NCBI GenBank assembly: GCA_964486825.1
Contig: CAZAQS010000016.1
Coordinates: 1-35,728, forward strand
Direction of reading: 5' to 3'
Length of the DNA: 35,728 bases
Origin: CAZAQS01 sp964486825
GTDB lineage: Bacteria > Chloroflexota > Anaerolineae > Anaerolineales > UBA4823
The notes beneath the pieces are model-generated. The model was given only the letters and a program-made list of their open reading frames with translations. It was not told the DNA's origin and ran no database searches. Made by a program: the position numbers and the translations under genes. This document shows, piece by piece, positions 21,542 to 30,552 of the stretch. Every line of letters starts with the position of its first letter. Position 1 is the first letter of the stretch.

Positions 21542-24280
21542 CTATTTCAAGATTCCAGCTTCTTGAGCGCGAGCGATTGCCTGGGTACGGCTGCTGACCC
21601 CCAGCTTCCCATAGATATTATGGACGTGCCACTTGACCGTGCCTACGCCGATCACCACCTCTGCTGCTATCTCCTTATTCGATAAGCCGGCTGACAGCAG
21701 GCGCAGAATTTTAAGTTCCTGCTCGCTCAGAGGCTCGATAAATTCAATCCCTGGGATAGCCTCACTTTCTTCGCCTACCTGTGAAAGTGGAACCGGATCG
21801 CGGGCAGTTGCTGGGCTCGTAAAGGCAGCCAACAACTGCCCTGCATACTCCTGTAAGTTTGGATCTGTTGTAACGGTTACAAGGTCGGAAAGCAGCTCGC
21901 GGATTGGTTCACCTTCGTCGACGAAGGCTCGCACGTAACCCTCATTCTGTGCCAGAATCAGCGCCGATTCCAGGCCGTGGAGAGCAGATTCTGTATTTCC
22001 CATAGTCCAGAAGGCTTTCGCCATTAAGATTTGGGCTTCGATTACGACACCCAGACGGTCACCCTCGCGAGCTGCTTCGATCACCTCCTGCAGCAGCACC
22101 AGGGCGTCATGTTGGCGCTCGTCTGTCATGAGAAAGCGTGCCAGGGTAAGGTCTTCGAACTCACGCAGGTAGTCAACAGATCCGCTAGCACGGGTCCGCT
22201 CGTACTCCTGCGCCCAGTTCGCTGCGGCGATGGTGTTCCCCAAAGATAAATCAAGGAAGGCCTCGATCGCAGCCCTTTGACCCAACAATGGGGAGCTTCG
22301 ATAAGATTGCAAAATGGAAAGAGCCCGCTGTGTGGCATGTACCGCGCTGTCCTTATCTCCTTGCGCCGCTCTCAGGCGGGCGAGGAACAGATATTCCGTC
22401 TTCAGGTCATCGATGATGCCGCCCGCTTGAGAAAGGCGGATAGCATCGGCTAAGAAGCGTTCGGCAGCCTCTAGGTCATTCCGCTCCCGGGCGATATCTC
22501 CCAATACAGCCCACGCCAGGCCGGCTGGCGGAATGCGCTCGCTGCCTTCTCCTGGTAATTGCAGGGCTTTGCGGCAGGTGCTTTCTGCCTGGCTCAGCTG
22601 GCCCTGAGAGATTTGGACCAGGGCCGCCTCACAGCAGGCATTGATGGCCAGAAATTGCACGCCGGCTTCTTGCGCCACCTGGCTGGCAGCCAGGAAGGCG
22701 TTCACGGCAGCATTTGGATTTCCACTCAGCGTATGGACCAGACCCAGCGTATCCATTGCCCTGGCTCGCGCCAGGAGATAATTCTCCGGCAAGCCAGACA
22801 GGGCTTGTAGGACCATTTCCTTAGCGATGGTAACCTGTCCCTGTATGGCGAGGATGGCGGAACGATAAGCCAAGATATGGGCTAGCGAAACCTCCAAATT
22901 CTCCCCTTCAACCGGTTTGCTGCGTAGCGATTTTTCTGCCATATCAAGCAATTGTGCAGACCGGTTGAGCTGTCCGGAGAGATACCAGGCTCTAGAAGCA
23001 CGGATGGCAAGTTGGGGGCGGCCTTGCAAGCTTTCGAGGGGCAGGGCATCCAGCCATCCCAGCAACATGCCCAATTGTCCCCCAGACCAAGTCGCAGGAA
23101 CCAGGATGGCTCGCTCGACCACGTCCGCAGCCAGCTCGTAATCTGTGCTTGCCAGAGCGTGTTGAACGGCTTCTGGAATGAAGCTATTGGCCTCGTACCA
23201 GCTCGACGCCTTGCGGTGGAGCTCACTCCGCTGCTCCTCAGGAAGTTCAGTGCGTAGAAAATCTGAAAATAGATGGTGGTAACGGTACCATTCCCGGTGT
23301 TCATCCAGCGGGATCAGGAAAAGGTTATTCTGATCGATTTGTTGCAGAATCTCCTGGCTATCCAGGCGGCCAGTAATGGCCTGGCACAAGTTTTCCGTCA
23401 TCCGGTCCAGAATGGAAGTCTGGAGCAGGAACTGGCGGATATCCTCCGTCTGGAGGCTCAAGACTTCATCGATCAAATAATCCATCAGGTATCGATTCGA
23501 TCCACGGAAATCATCCAGGAAAGCCCCAATATCGTGCCGGTTGCGTAACGACAGAGCAGCTAGCTGCAGGCCAGCTATCCAACCCTCAGTACGCTCCATC
23601 AAAGTCTCAACCCAATTACGCTCCAACTCAATTTTATTTGAGAGAGAGAAAAACTGCTCGATTTCTTCTCCTTTAAAGCGCAAATCTTGGGCGCGGATTT
23701 CGGTCAGCTCTCCTGCTACTCGCATGCGAGACAATCCCAGGGGTGGATCCTGCCGGGTGACCAAAACCAGGTGCAGTTCGGGAGGTGCGTAATCCAGTAA
23801 GAACTGGATACAGTCATGGATATACGCGGAGTGGATTTTATGATAATCATCAAGGGCAAGAGCCAGCATCTCCTGCCTTGAAAACGTGGATACAGCCTCA
23901 GCCATAGCATTGATAAAACTCGTCATTAGCTCGGCTGGGGGAGGTGGATGTGGAGATTGAAGCAGGCTCTGGAAATCAAGCTCGAGATCCAGTTTTTGCA
24001 CTGCTGCGATCAGGTACGACAGGAAGCGGGGAGGGTCGTTGTCGTCTTTGTCCAGGGAGAGCCAGCTCACCCGGGCGGGAGGAGAATCCGATCGCCCCAG
24101 GTTGAGCATCCAACTGGCTGCCAATATGGATTTGCCGTAGCCTGCCGGCGCTGATATCAGGGATAGCCGCCTCCCGTGGGCTAAACCTTCATCCAAGCGC
24201 CTTAATAAGTCCAGGCGAGGGACAAAGTTAGTGCGGGGGGGAGGGAGATATAGCTTGGTCGATAAGATTTGGCTATCCAT
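21542..24280 (-). CDS. MalT-like LuxR-family transcriptional regulator
   Basis: 912 aa from ATG 24280 (MDSQILSTKLYLPPPRTNFV); a TTG 12 nt upstream lacks a suitable ribosome-binding site. The opening LSTKLYLPPPR is the hallmark of MalT-like STAND ATPases. Walker A is SAPAGYGKS (about residues 43-51), and LALDDYHKI follows at about 150. The middle is a long helical TPR-like domain (about 350-790). The C-terminal LuxR HTH (about 845-912) contains LSEQELKILRLLSAGLSNKE and VGTVKWHVHNIYGKL. These proteins oligomerise on binding a small inducer and ATP, then activate transcription. The target is not evident; the downstream small gene and reductase cluster are candidates. Confidence 0.92.
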   Translation of the reverse strand: MDSQILSTKLYLPPPRTNFVPRLDLLRRLDEGLAHGRRLSLISAPAGYGKSILAASWMLNLGRSDSPPARVSWLSLDKDDNDPPRFLSYLIAAVQKLDLELDFQSLLQSPHPPPPAELMTSFINAMAEAVSTFSRQEMLALALDDYHKIHSAYIHDCIQFLLDYAPPELHLVLVTRQDPPLGLSRMRVAGELTEIRAQDLRFKGEEIEQFFSLSNKIELERNWVETLMERTEGWIAGLQLAALSLRNRHDIGAFLDDFRGSNRYLMDYLIDEVLSLQTEDIRQFLLQTSILDRMTENLCQAITGRLDSQEILQQIDQNNLFLIPLDEHREWYRYHHLFSDFLRTELPEEQRSELHRKASSWYEANSFIPEAVQHALASTDYELAADVVERAILVPATWSGGQLGMLLGWLDALPLESLQGRPQLAIRASRAWYLSGQLNRSAQLLDMAEKSLRSKPVEGENLEVSLAHILAYRSAILAIQGQVTIAKEMVLQALSGLPENYLLARARAMDTLGLVHTLSGNPNAAVNAFLAASQVAQEAGVQFLAINACCEAALVQISQGQLSQAESTCRKALQLPGEGSERIPPAGLAWAVLGDIARERNDLEAAERFLADAIRLSQAGGIIDDLKTEYLFLARLRAAQGDKDSAVHATQRALSILQSYRSSPLLGQRAAIEAFLDLSLGNTIAAANWAQEYERTRASGSVDYLREFEDLTLARFLMTDERQHDALVLLQEVIEAAREGDRLGVVIEAQILMAKAFWTMGNTESALHGLESALILAQNEGYVRAFVDEGEPIRELLSDLVTVTTDPNLQEYAGQLLAAFTSPATARDPVPLSQVGEESEAIPGIEFIEPLSEQELKILRLLSAGLSNKEIAAEVVIGVGTVKWHVHNIYGKLGVSSRTQAIARAQEAGILK

Positions 24281-24344
24281 ATACCTGCTCAAGGAGAAAG
24301 GGAATCAAACGAAGGCATCCTACCCTCGTCTTAACAAGCCCGGC

Positions 24345-26042
24345 CTACCATTTTTCTAGAGGAAGCAATTGTTCCAGTACAGGGTCTTGGCCAGAGAACA
24401 CTGCTCTGGCGGGTACTTCCACCTGGAGATCCGGTTGGATCGAGGTAATGTCTGTATCCATATTCTTGAAGTATTTGGTCGAATAGGAGACCTGCGCCCC
24501 GGAGTTGGGCAGCTGGAAGCGCCGTACCTCGCCGTACCCGTTCGGCGAGCCCCCGGTCGGCTCCCCTACGAACGTTGCCATGGAGTCGATTCGCAGCCTG
24601 GCAGCATTGTCACTGGCTGACGAGAAAGTGCCCCTGTCGATTAGTACGAACAGCCGCTCTGGATGATCCAGCTGGGGGTGTTTTTTCAGCTCGGGCATGA
24701 AGTAGCGCTCAAACTGGAGCGAGTTTCCCCCGCCATTCCCACGCAGGTCTACTACCAACCGCTCAACGGGTTGCTGCTCTACAAGGTCCCACAACGCTTG
24801 CATGGTTGAGCGGAAGCCGGTCAGGTCCACGCAGGCTGAATAGCGAAAATAAAGTGTTCTGGAAGCTTCCCGGTAGTCGAACCAGAAGGGTAGCTCCGGT
24901 TTACTCTTGTAATAAGCAGGGTTTTCTTCAGCATTCAAGAAATCTACTGACACGCCTGGTTCCAGGGGGTCGATCGCCAGGCTGAATTCCTCTCCCATCT
25001 CATCCTCCAGGGTAAGAGTTACCCTCCCGTTTTCATCCACTGCATCCAGGGCCTGAAATACTTCGAAGATATTCAGCAGGTTTGAGCTGTTCAATCTCGC
25101 CCACGGCTCGTTCTCATAGGAGATTAGTGGAAGCAGCTGGGTGTAGATCTCTTCAGGCGTCAGAGAGCCGATCTTCACGACGCGCTTTCCGAGCGCTTCC
25201 GGGTAAGCCTGTCCTATACCGCGCACAAACAGCCCATCGCTATACCAACGCAGGTCCATCGGGAGGCCGTGCAGCAAGCCGGTGTTCCAGGCGGAGAAGC
25301 GTGTATGCGCGTCTCCAACGGAGGCCACAATTCGCATCATCTCCACAAGCACTTCCGCGTCAGACAGATAGGGTACCGCTTCTTCCAATCGTTCGATCTG
25401 CCCCCAAAAGATATTTTCAGGTGTGCTATGGAAGGCGTTCATGTGAAGTCGGACCAGTTCATCTCCCAGGTAGCGTACATCTTGCTGCCAGCGCTCGTCC
25501 CGGGTCGCAGCTGGTCTCGGATGGGAAGATGGATAGGGGAGTAGGGTGTAACCATGGAATAAGAAACCTGCCGCGTAGCTGACCAGGTGCAGCAGAACGA
25601 ACAAACCAAGAGTCAACCAACCGGCGGCACGGCGAATGCGGCTTTGGTTCCAGCTTGCCAGCCAGGGCGCTAGTGCCCCAAGCCCGGCAGTCGCGGGAGC
25701 TAACAAAGCCCAGCCAATACGCCCGTACAACCCGAGCATAGATAAGGCTGCCAGCAGTGCACCGCTCCAGATCACCCAACGCCACCTACGCAAGAAGACT
25801 TGGTCACGACCGGCTACCAATAGGAACGTGGCCAAAGGCAGAGCGATCAAAACCTCACTCAACCGGTAGGCAACCATCCCGTCAACGATGCCGCTCAGCA
25901 GCCCCCAGGACTGGACAGCGAAAAGCAGCGTACGAATGAAATCAAATGAGAACCAGGCTGCAATACCGAGCAGATGCGCCCATCCAAGCCAAATCCAGAT
26001 TCTCGATATTTTCTTTACTTTGATTGCGGCATCCATATGCAT
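24345..26042 (-). CDS. Membrane-fused S41-type peptidase
   Basis: 565 aa; the ATG at 26042 or the one 6 nt later. The N-terminal 175 residues hold about five transmembrane helices (for example LLGIAAWFSFDFIRTLLFAV, WSGALLAALSMLGLYGRIGW and LTLGLFVLLHLVSYAAGF). An extracytoplasmic S41-like domain follows (about 190-560). It has LVVDLRGNGGGNS, the usual S41 lead-in, and DRGTFSSASDNAARL, where the Ser after TFS is the catalytic nucleophile by family rule. GEPTGGSPNGYGEV fits the rest. No separate PDZ domain is obvious. The membrane fusion is unusual; S41 peptidases more often have a single signal anchor. It stands alone, 86 nt after the PAS gene. Confidence 0.82.
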   Translation of the reverse strand: MHMDAAIKVKKISRIWIWLGWAHLLGIAAWFSFDFIRTLLFAVQSWGLLSGIVDGMVAYRLSEVLIALPLATFLLVAGRDQVFLRRWRWVIWSGALLAALSMLGLYGRIGWALLAPATAGLGALAPWLASWNQSRIRRAAGWLTLGLFVLLHLVSYAAGFLFHGYTLLPYPSSHPRPAATRDERWQQDVRYLGDELVRLHMNAFHSTPENIFWGQIERLEEAVPYLSDAEVLVEMMRIVASVGDAHTRFSAWNTGLLHGLPMDLRWYSDGLFVRGIGQAYPEALGKRVVKIGSLTPEEIYTQLLPLISYENEPWARLNSSNLLNIFEVFQALDAVDENGRVTLTLEDEMGEEFSLAIDPLEPGVSVDFLNAEENPAYYKSKPELPFWFDYREASRTLYFRYSACVDLTGFRSTMQALWDLVEQQPVERLVVDLRGNGGGNSLQFERYFMPELKKHPQLDHPERLFVLIDRGTFSSASDNAARLRIDSMATFVGEPTGGSPNGYGEVRRFQLPNSGAQVSYSTKYFKNMDTDITSIQPDLQVEVPARAVFSGQDPVLEQLLPLEKW

Positions 26043-26128
26043 TCCGAGCAGGTTTGGGTGAATTGGCCCCTATAATACCACCCTTTTTTGACGAGAGCGA
26101 CGACCTTCTTCATGTCTGTTTTACGTTA

Positions 26129-26470
26129 TCAATCTCGGATGAAATGAGGCATGTCTGGGGGTAAGGGCAGCATCAATTCGATGAAACCAGCATATTCCCC
26201 TTCCTGGTACCAGGGCGCCTGGTAAACCAGCTTTTTTTGACCATCTCTTTCCGTCGTGTAGATATTTGCCTGCTGTCTCTCCATCATCTGGCATAGCTTG
26301 CTTCGTGAGGGTCCAGTGTGGCAATCAATGGCGCTGGTTCCTAATAATGCATCTCCTCCATCTTCCTTGTAAGCCTCTATGGAAGCGGCGTTCATCTCGA
26401 TAAGCAGTCCTTCCCGATTACATACGGTAACGGATCCAGGGAAAGACTCAATCCAGGCGTGTTTTTCCAT
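26129..26470 (-). CDS. PAS-domain protein
   Basis: 113 aa; ATG 26470 follows AGGAG. It is essentially one PAS domain: WIESFPGSVTVCNREGLLIE is the opening strand pair, then MNAASIEAYKEDGGDALLG, with the last strands QKKLVYQAPWYQEGEYAGFIEL. There is no output domain. DCHTGPSRSKLCQMM contains Cys and His that could hold a ligand. Stand-alone PAS proteins of this kind often lie beside redox or radical enzymes. It is 8 nt downstream of the ferredoxin-type gene, in one transcript with it. Confidence 0.8.
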   Translation of the reverse strand: MEKHAWIESFPGSVTVCNREGLLIEMNAASIEAYKEDGGDALLGTSAIDCHTGPSRSKLCQMMERQQANIYTTERDGQKKLVYQAPWYQEGEYAGFIELMLPLPPDMPHFIRD

Positions 26471-26478
26471 GCATTCTC

Positions 26479-27042
26479 CTATAAAATATCACTCATTGAT
26501 ATGCCTCGAGCGTTCGCTCGGTGAAGCATCCACTCTTTCAAATCTGCTGGGGGAGAGACGTATCCTGGGCGACGCTCCAGTCTAAGAGCTCCTGTTGAGC
26601 AAGAGGTAACGCATAACCCACAGCCTACGCAATGAGAGACATCTACCTCGCAGGTATAGTCCGGCAATGATAATGCGCCGAAATGGCAACGTGCCAGGCA
26701 ATCCCCACAGCCAGAACATAGCTCATTGTCTACATGGCTGCAAAATCCCGAGGTAGCTACGGCTGCGGGGATATCGAATTCGGTCAGCCCTCGCAGGACA
26801 CCGCAACAACACGGGCAGCAGTTGCAGATATAAAAATGGCCATCCCGGTAATTACCGGTAGTATGCACCAGCCCTGCTGCCTGAGCTTGTTTCAGGATTT
26901 CGAAGGCCTCAGCTTTGCTGATCGGCCTCCCAACCGGTGTGTGGTCGAAAGCTTTTTCTACTGGTGCAAAGGACAGGCATACTTCCAGGGGACGATCACA
27001 ACTTCGGCAGCTCCGGTTACTTGGGCGCGCATTCCACGGTTC
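26479..27042 (-). pseudogene. 4Fe-4S ferredoxin-type protein, 5' end lost
   Basis: The C-terminal part is intact: a Cys-rich block CNCCPCCCG, then two cluster motifs CSGCGDCLARC and CVGCGLCVTSC. The reading frame with family-like sequence continues upstream through DRPLEVCLSFAPVEKAFDH and GRPISKAEAFEILKQAQAAG to a TGA at 27045-27043. That stretch has no ATG, GTG or TTG; the first start is GTG 26868, giving 129 residues. Related proteins are much longer, with an N-terminal Fe-S or helical domain. Residual coding-like sequence in another frame at 27055-27110 suggests a frameshift or deletion. A shortened ferredoxin may still be made. Confidence 0.65.
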
Positions 27043-27176
27043 TCAGCTACGCTAATCCAGGAAGAGATTGCTGGTTGCAGCACCCGACGAGTTCGGTAAA
27101 TCAGTGTACATTTACCAGGTATCAAGGGGGACCTAGGGGCCAGGCTGAGAAACGCTCTTTGTCCAAAATGATTCGT

Positions 27177-29543
27177 TCAAAACTCCTGGTGCTCGGTGCG
27201 GGTGATGATCTCGTCCTGGAGAACCTCGCTCAGGTCGCAGAAATAATCCGAATAGCCGGCCACGCGAACGATCAGGTCGCGGTATTCCTGCGGGCTTTGC
27301 TGGGCCTTGCGCAATGTGTCCGCATCCACCACATTGAACTGGATATGGTGCCCGTCCAGGGCAAAATAGGTCCTTATCAGGCTTACCAGGGCGTTCAAGC
27401 CGGCCTCGTCCTGGAGCAGGCTGGGGGTGAATTTTTGGTTGAGCAGTGTCCCACCGGTGCGAGCATGGTCCATCTTCGCTACAGATCTGAGCACGGCAGT
27501 CGGGCCGCGCCGGTCAGCGCCCTGCACGGGTGAGACGCCCTCTGAAAGCGGTTGGGCAGCCCGCCGTCCATCCGGGGTGGCGCCGGTCACCGAACCGAAA
27601 TAGACGTGCACGGTGGTCGGTAGCAGGTTGATATGGTACGAGCCGCCTTTGGTATTGGGGCGTCCCTCTACTGCATTATAGTAAGCTTCGAAGACGGTTT
27701 GCATGAGCTGGTCAGCGTAGTCGTCATCATTCCCGTAACGAGGAGTCTGGTTTAGTAAGCGCTGTCGCAGGCTTTCACGTCCGGCGAAGTCCTCTCGCAG
27801 CGCTTCGAGCAGCTCGCCCAGCCCAAGGTTTTTTTCATCGTAGACATGGTAGCGGATGGCCGAAAGGCTATCCGCCATGGTGCCCAAACCGACGCCCTGG
27901 ATATAGCTGGTATTGTAGCGCGCCCCGCCGTCATGATAGTCCTTGCCCCTGGCGATGCAGTCATCGATTAGTAAGGACAAGAAGGGGGCTGGCATATACG
28001 CCGCGTACAGGCGCTCGATAATGTTATTGCCGTGCACCTTGATATTGATAAAATAATTTAGCTGTGTTTCAAAAGCCTCGAATAGCTTATCGTACGAGTC
28101 GAAGGTATGGGGATCTCCACTTTGAGGGCCGAGTTGCACACCGCTGCGTGGGTCGCACCCGTTGTTGAGGGCCAGCTCGAGAACCTTGGGCAGGTTGAAA
28201 TAACCGGTCAGGTTGTAGTTCTCCTTGCCAAAGGCGCCGACTTCCACGCAGCCGCTCGAGCCGCCGCAGCGGGCATCTGCCAGGCTCTTGCCCTGGCGGA
28301 CCAGCTCCTGAACGATCAGGTCTGAGTTGAAGACGGATGGCTGCCCGAATCCGGTGCGGATGATACGGGCAGCGCGCTTGATGAAGCGGGTGGGGTTCTT
28401 TTTGCTCACCTGGATGGACGAGCTGGGTTGCAACAAGCGCATCTCCTCGATCACATCCAGGATCAGGTATGTCAGCTCGTTGACTCCATCTGAGCCGTCC
28501 TCCTTCAAGCCTCCTGTATTGATTTGAGCGAAATCGGTGTAGGTGCCGCTCTCCGCAGCGGTAACCCCTACTTTTGGGGGCGCAGGCTGGTTGTTGAACT
28601 TGACCCAAAAGCAGCCCAGCAACTCCTTGGCTGCGTCCTCGGTCAGTGTGCCATCGTTCAAACCTTGCTTATAGAAGGGGTACAGGTGCTGGTCGAGCTT
28701 GCCCGGGTTGAAGGCATCCCAGGGGTTCAACTCGATCGTTACCCCCAGGTGCACGAACCAGTAATACTGCAGGGCTTCCCAAAAGTCGCGCGGTGGGTGC
28801 GCTGGGACATGCTCGCAGACCTCTGCAATGCGCAGCAACTCCTGGCGCTCCTGGAGTTCTGATACATGGTGTGCCATCTTCCGTGCAGCCACGGCATACC
28901 GCTCCGCAAAGAGAATGATGGCATCTGCACAGATATCCATGGCTTTGAGCTCTTCCTGCCGGGCGTATGCATGTGGGTCGTGCAGGTAATCCAGCGCCGC
29001 TAATGCCCGGTGGATATCTTGCTTGAAATCCGACATGCCTTTATGATAGATCTTTCTGTCTAAGACAGTATGGCCGGGAGAGCGCTGCTCCATGAACTCA
29101 GTGAATATCCCAGCTTCATATGCATCAACCCACTCAGGTGTCATTTCCTTAAAAATCAAGTCACGCATCGTACGGCCTTTCCAGAAAGGAATTATCTTCT
29201 CTCCGTACGCTTTCCGGGCAATTGGATCCACCTTGAAGGAAGTCTTGTGCCGCGTATCCAGGATGTCCAGATCCTGCAGGCTATGGCAACACAGCTCGGG
29301 GTAGGTCGGAGTAGCCTTAGGCGCCGGACCTTTCTCGCCCACGATTAGCTCACCCGGGTTGATGCAGATAGACTTGTGCTCGAGCAGGTAGGCCAAAGCG
29401 CGTGCCCGCCGGACAGGCTCCGACCCTAACTCCTTTTCCGATCGGTAGAATTCGGTTAACAGCTCCGCCCGCTCGTGGGATAGGCTGGGCAGGGCCTCCA
29501 GGGATTGTTTGCGTAAGCGGGTCACTCGATCGGTCATAGCCAT
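27177..29543 (-). CDS. hypD: Glycyl radical enzyme, trans-4-hydroxy-L-proline dehydratase type
   Basis: 788 aa from ATG 29543, with GGAGG 8 nt upstream; a TTG at 29558 would overlap that site. The active-site Cys is C432 in GGSSGCVEVGAFGKE, and the radical Gly is G763 in RVAGYSDYF, close to C434/G765 of the characterised HypD. Whole blocks match HypD as I recall it: APTYPELCCHS, MTPEWVDAYEAG, FTEFMEQRSPGHTV, LNPWDAFNPGKLDQHL, YTDFAQINTGG and GNDDDYADQLMQ. HypD removes water from trans-4-hydroxyproline to give pyrroline-5-carboxylate, which needs no oxygen and implies an anaerobic lifestyle. Its activase gene is 4 nt upstream. No proC-like reductase is in the window. Another GRE specificity remains possible. 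Confidence 0.8.
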   Translation of the reverse strand: MAMTDRVTRLRKQSLEALPSLSHERAELLTEFYRSEKELGSEPVRRARALAYLLEHKSICINPGELIVGEKGPAPKATPTYPELCCHSLQDLDILDTRHKTSFKVDPIARKAYGEKIIPFWKGRTMRDLIFKEMTPEWVDAYEAGIFTEFMEQRSPGHTVLDRKIYHKGMSDFKQDIHRALAALDYLHDPHAYARQEELKAMDICADAIILFAERYAVAARKMAHHVSELQERQELLRIAEVCEHVPAHPPRDFWEALQYYWFVHLGVTIELNPWDAFNPGKLDQHLYPFYKQGLNDGTLTEDAAKELLGCFWVKFNNQPAPPKVGVTAAESGTYTDFAQINTGGLKEDGSDGVNELTYLILDVIEEMRLLQPSSSIQVSKKNPTRFIKRAARIIRTGFGQPSVFNSDLIVQELVRQGKSLADARCGGSSGCVEVGAFGKENYNLTGYFNLPKVLELALNNGCDPRSGVQLGPQSGDPHTFDSYDKLFEAFETQLNYFINIKVHGNNIIERLYAAYMPAPFLSLLIDDCIARGKDYHDGGARYNTSYIQGVGLGTMADSLSAIRYHVYDEKNLGLGELLEALREDFAGRESLRQRLLNQTPRYGNDDDYADQLMQTVFEAYYNAVEGRPNTKGGSYHINLLPTTVHVYFGSVTGATPDGRRAAQPLSEGVSPVQGADRRGPTAVLRSVAKMDHARTGGTLLNQKFTPSLLQDEAGLNALVSLIRTYFALDGHHIQFNVVDADTLRKAQQSPQEYRDLIVRVAGYSDYFCDLSEVLQDEIITRTEHQEF

Positions 29544-29547
29544 GCTC

Positions 29548-30459
29548 TTATCCTCCAATGCAAGTCTCTAAACCGTAGGATTGGAATATAGCCTGGATCT
29601 CCGCCAGCTGAATGGGGAGATATCCCTTGACTTGGGGCATCCGGGTGGTCTTATCTAGGCGATCGTATTTTTCTAAGCCAGTGGAATGGTAGGGCAGCAG
29701 GTCGACGCGTAGAATACGATGCAGCCCGGTTGCGTACTGGGCCAACGCGTGCAGATGTGTCGTTTTATCGTTCATACCCGGGATCAGCGGGATACGCAGG
29801 TAAATATCATGCCCCAGCCTGGAGAGGAGCTCCAGGTTTTCCAGGATCAAGCGATTAGATACCCCGGTCAAGTCCTTGTGGCGGTCGTCATCCATATGTT
29901 TAATGTCGAACAGGAACAGGTCCACCCAACCGCGCAGCCTATCCAGAATGTGGAAGGGGACGAAGCCGCAGGTGTCCAGAGCTGTGTGGATCTCGTGTTC
30001 CTTACAGGCTTGCAGTAGTCGGCCCAGGAATTCAGCCTGGAAAAGCGGCTCTCCACCCGAAAAGGTCACTCCCCCACCTGACTGTTCGTAGAAAGGTCTA
30101 TCTCGTATGATGTCTTCGAGGACTTCACACAGGCTCATCTCCTGGCCTGTGAACTGGCGCGCCTCAGCATGACAGGCGCGTGCGCAAGCCTGGCAAAGTT
30201 GGCACTTATCTCGTTTAGTCAACATCCTATCGCCGTCGCGGTAGATAGCGCCATTAGGGCAGACCTGTATACATTCACCGCACAAAGTGCAACGGCGTGG
30301 TTGGGTGATCAGCTCCGGGAAGGGTGATTGGCTTTCTGGGTTGTGACACCACAGACAACGCAGCGGGCAGCCTTTGAAAAAGACTGTCGTGCGGATGCCC
30401 GGTCCATCATGGATGGAGAACCGGCGGATATCAAAGATCCATCCCCGACCATTTTTCAT
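29548..30459 (-). CDS. Glycyl radical enzyme activase (radical SAM)
   Basis: 303 aa. The radical-SAM cluster motif CPLRCLWC is at C31, C35 and C38, preceded by FSIHDGPGIRTTVFFKG. A ferredoxin insert (about residues 55-100) carries two more clusters: CTLCGECIQVC and CQLCQACARAC. GGVTFSGGEPLFQ is the SAM-binding GGE motif. The protein installs the glycyl radical on its partner, surely the HypD-like enzyme 4 nt downstream. It is oxygen-sensitive by nature. It begins the operon; a possible -10 (TATACT) lies about 60 nt upstream without a good -35. Confidence 0.92.
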   Translation of the reverse strand: MKNGRGWIFDIRRFSIHDGPGIRTTVFFKGCPLRCLWCHNPESQSPFPELITQPRRCTLCGECIQVCPNGAIYRDGDRMLTKRDKCQLCQACARACHAEARQFTGQEMSLCEVLEDIIRDRPFYEQSGGGVTFSGGEPLFQAEFLGRLLQACKEHEIHTALDTCGFVPFHILDRLRGWVDLFLFDIKHMDDDRHKDLTGVSNRLILENLELLSRLGHDIYLRIPLIPGMNDKTTHLHALAQYATGLHRILRVDLLPYHSTGLEKYDRLDKTTRMPQVKGYLPIQLAEIQAIFQSYGLETCIGG

Positions 30460-30552
30460 TCAATAAACCCTTGCTTTAAATGCCAGCTTAGCCTTGTGTT
30501 TAAGACCGGTAGGGCAAGTATACAGCATTGTGGGTCTGGTTTGAGAAGTGTT

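Noticed and set aside
26937..27533. 198-aa plus-strand frame
   Set aside because: It overlaps the end of the glycyl radical enzyme antisense and has no ribosome-binding site.
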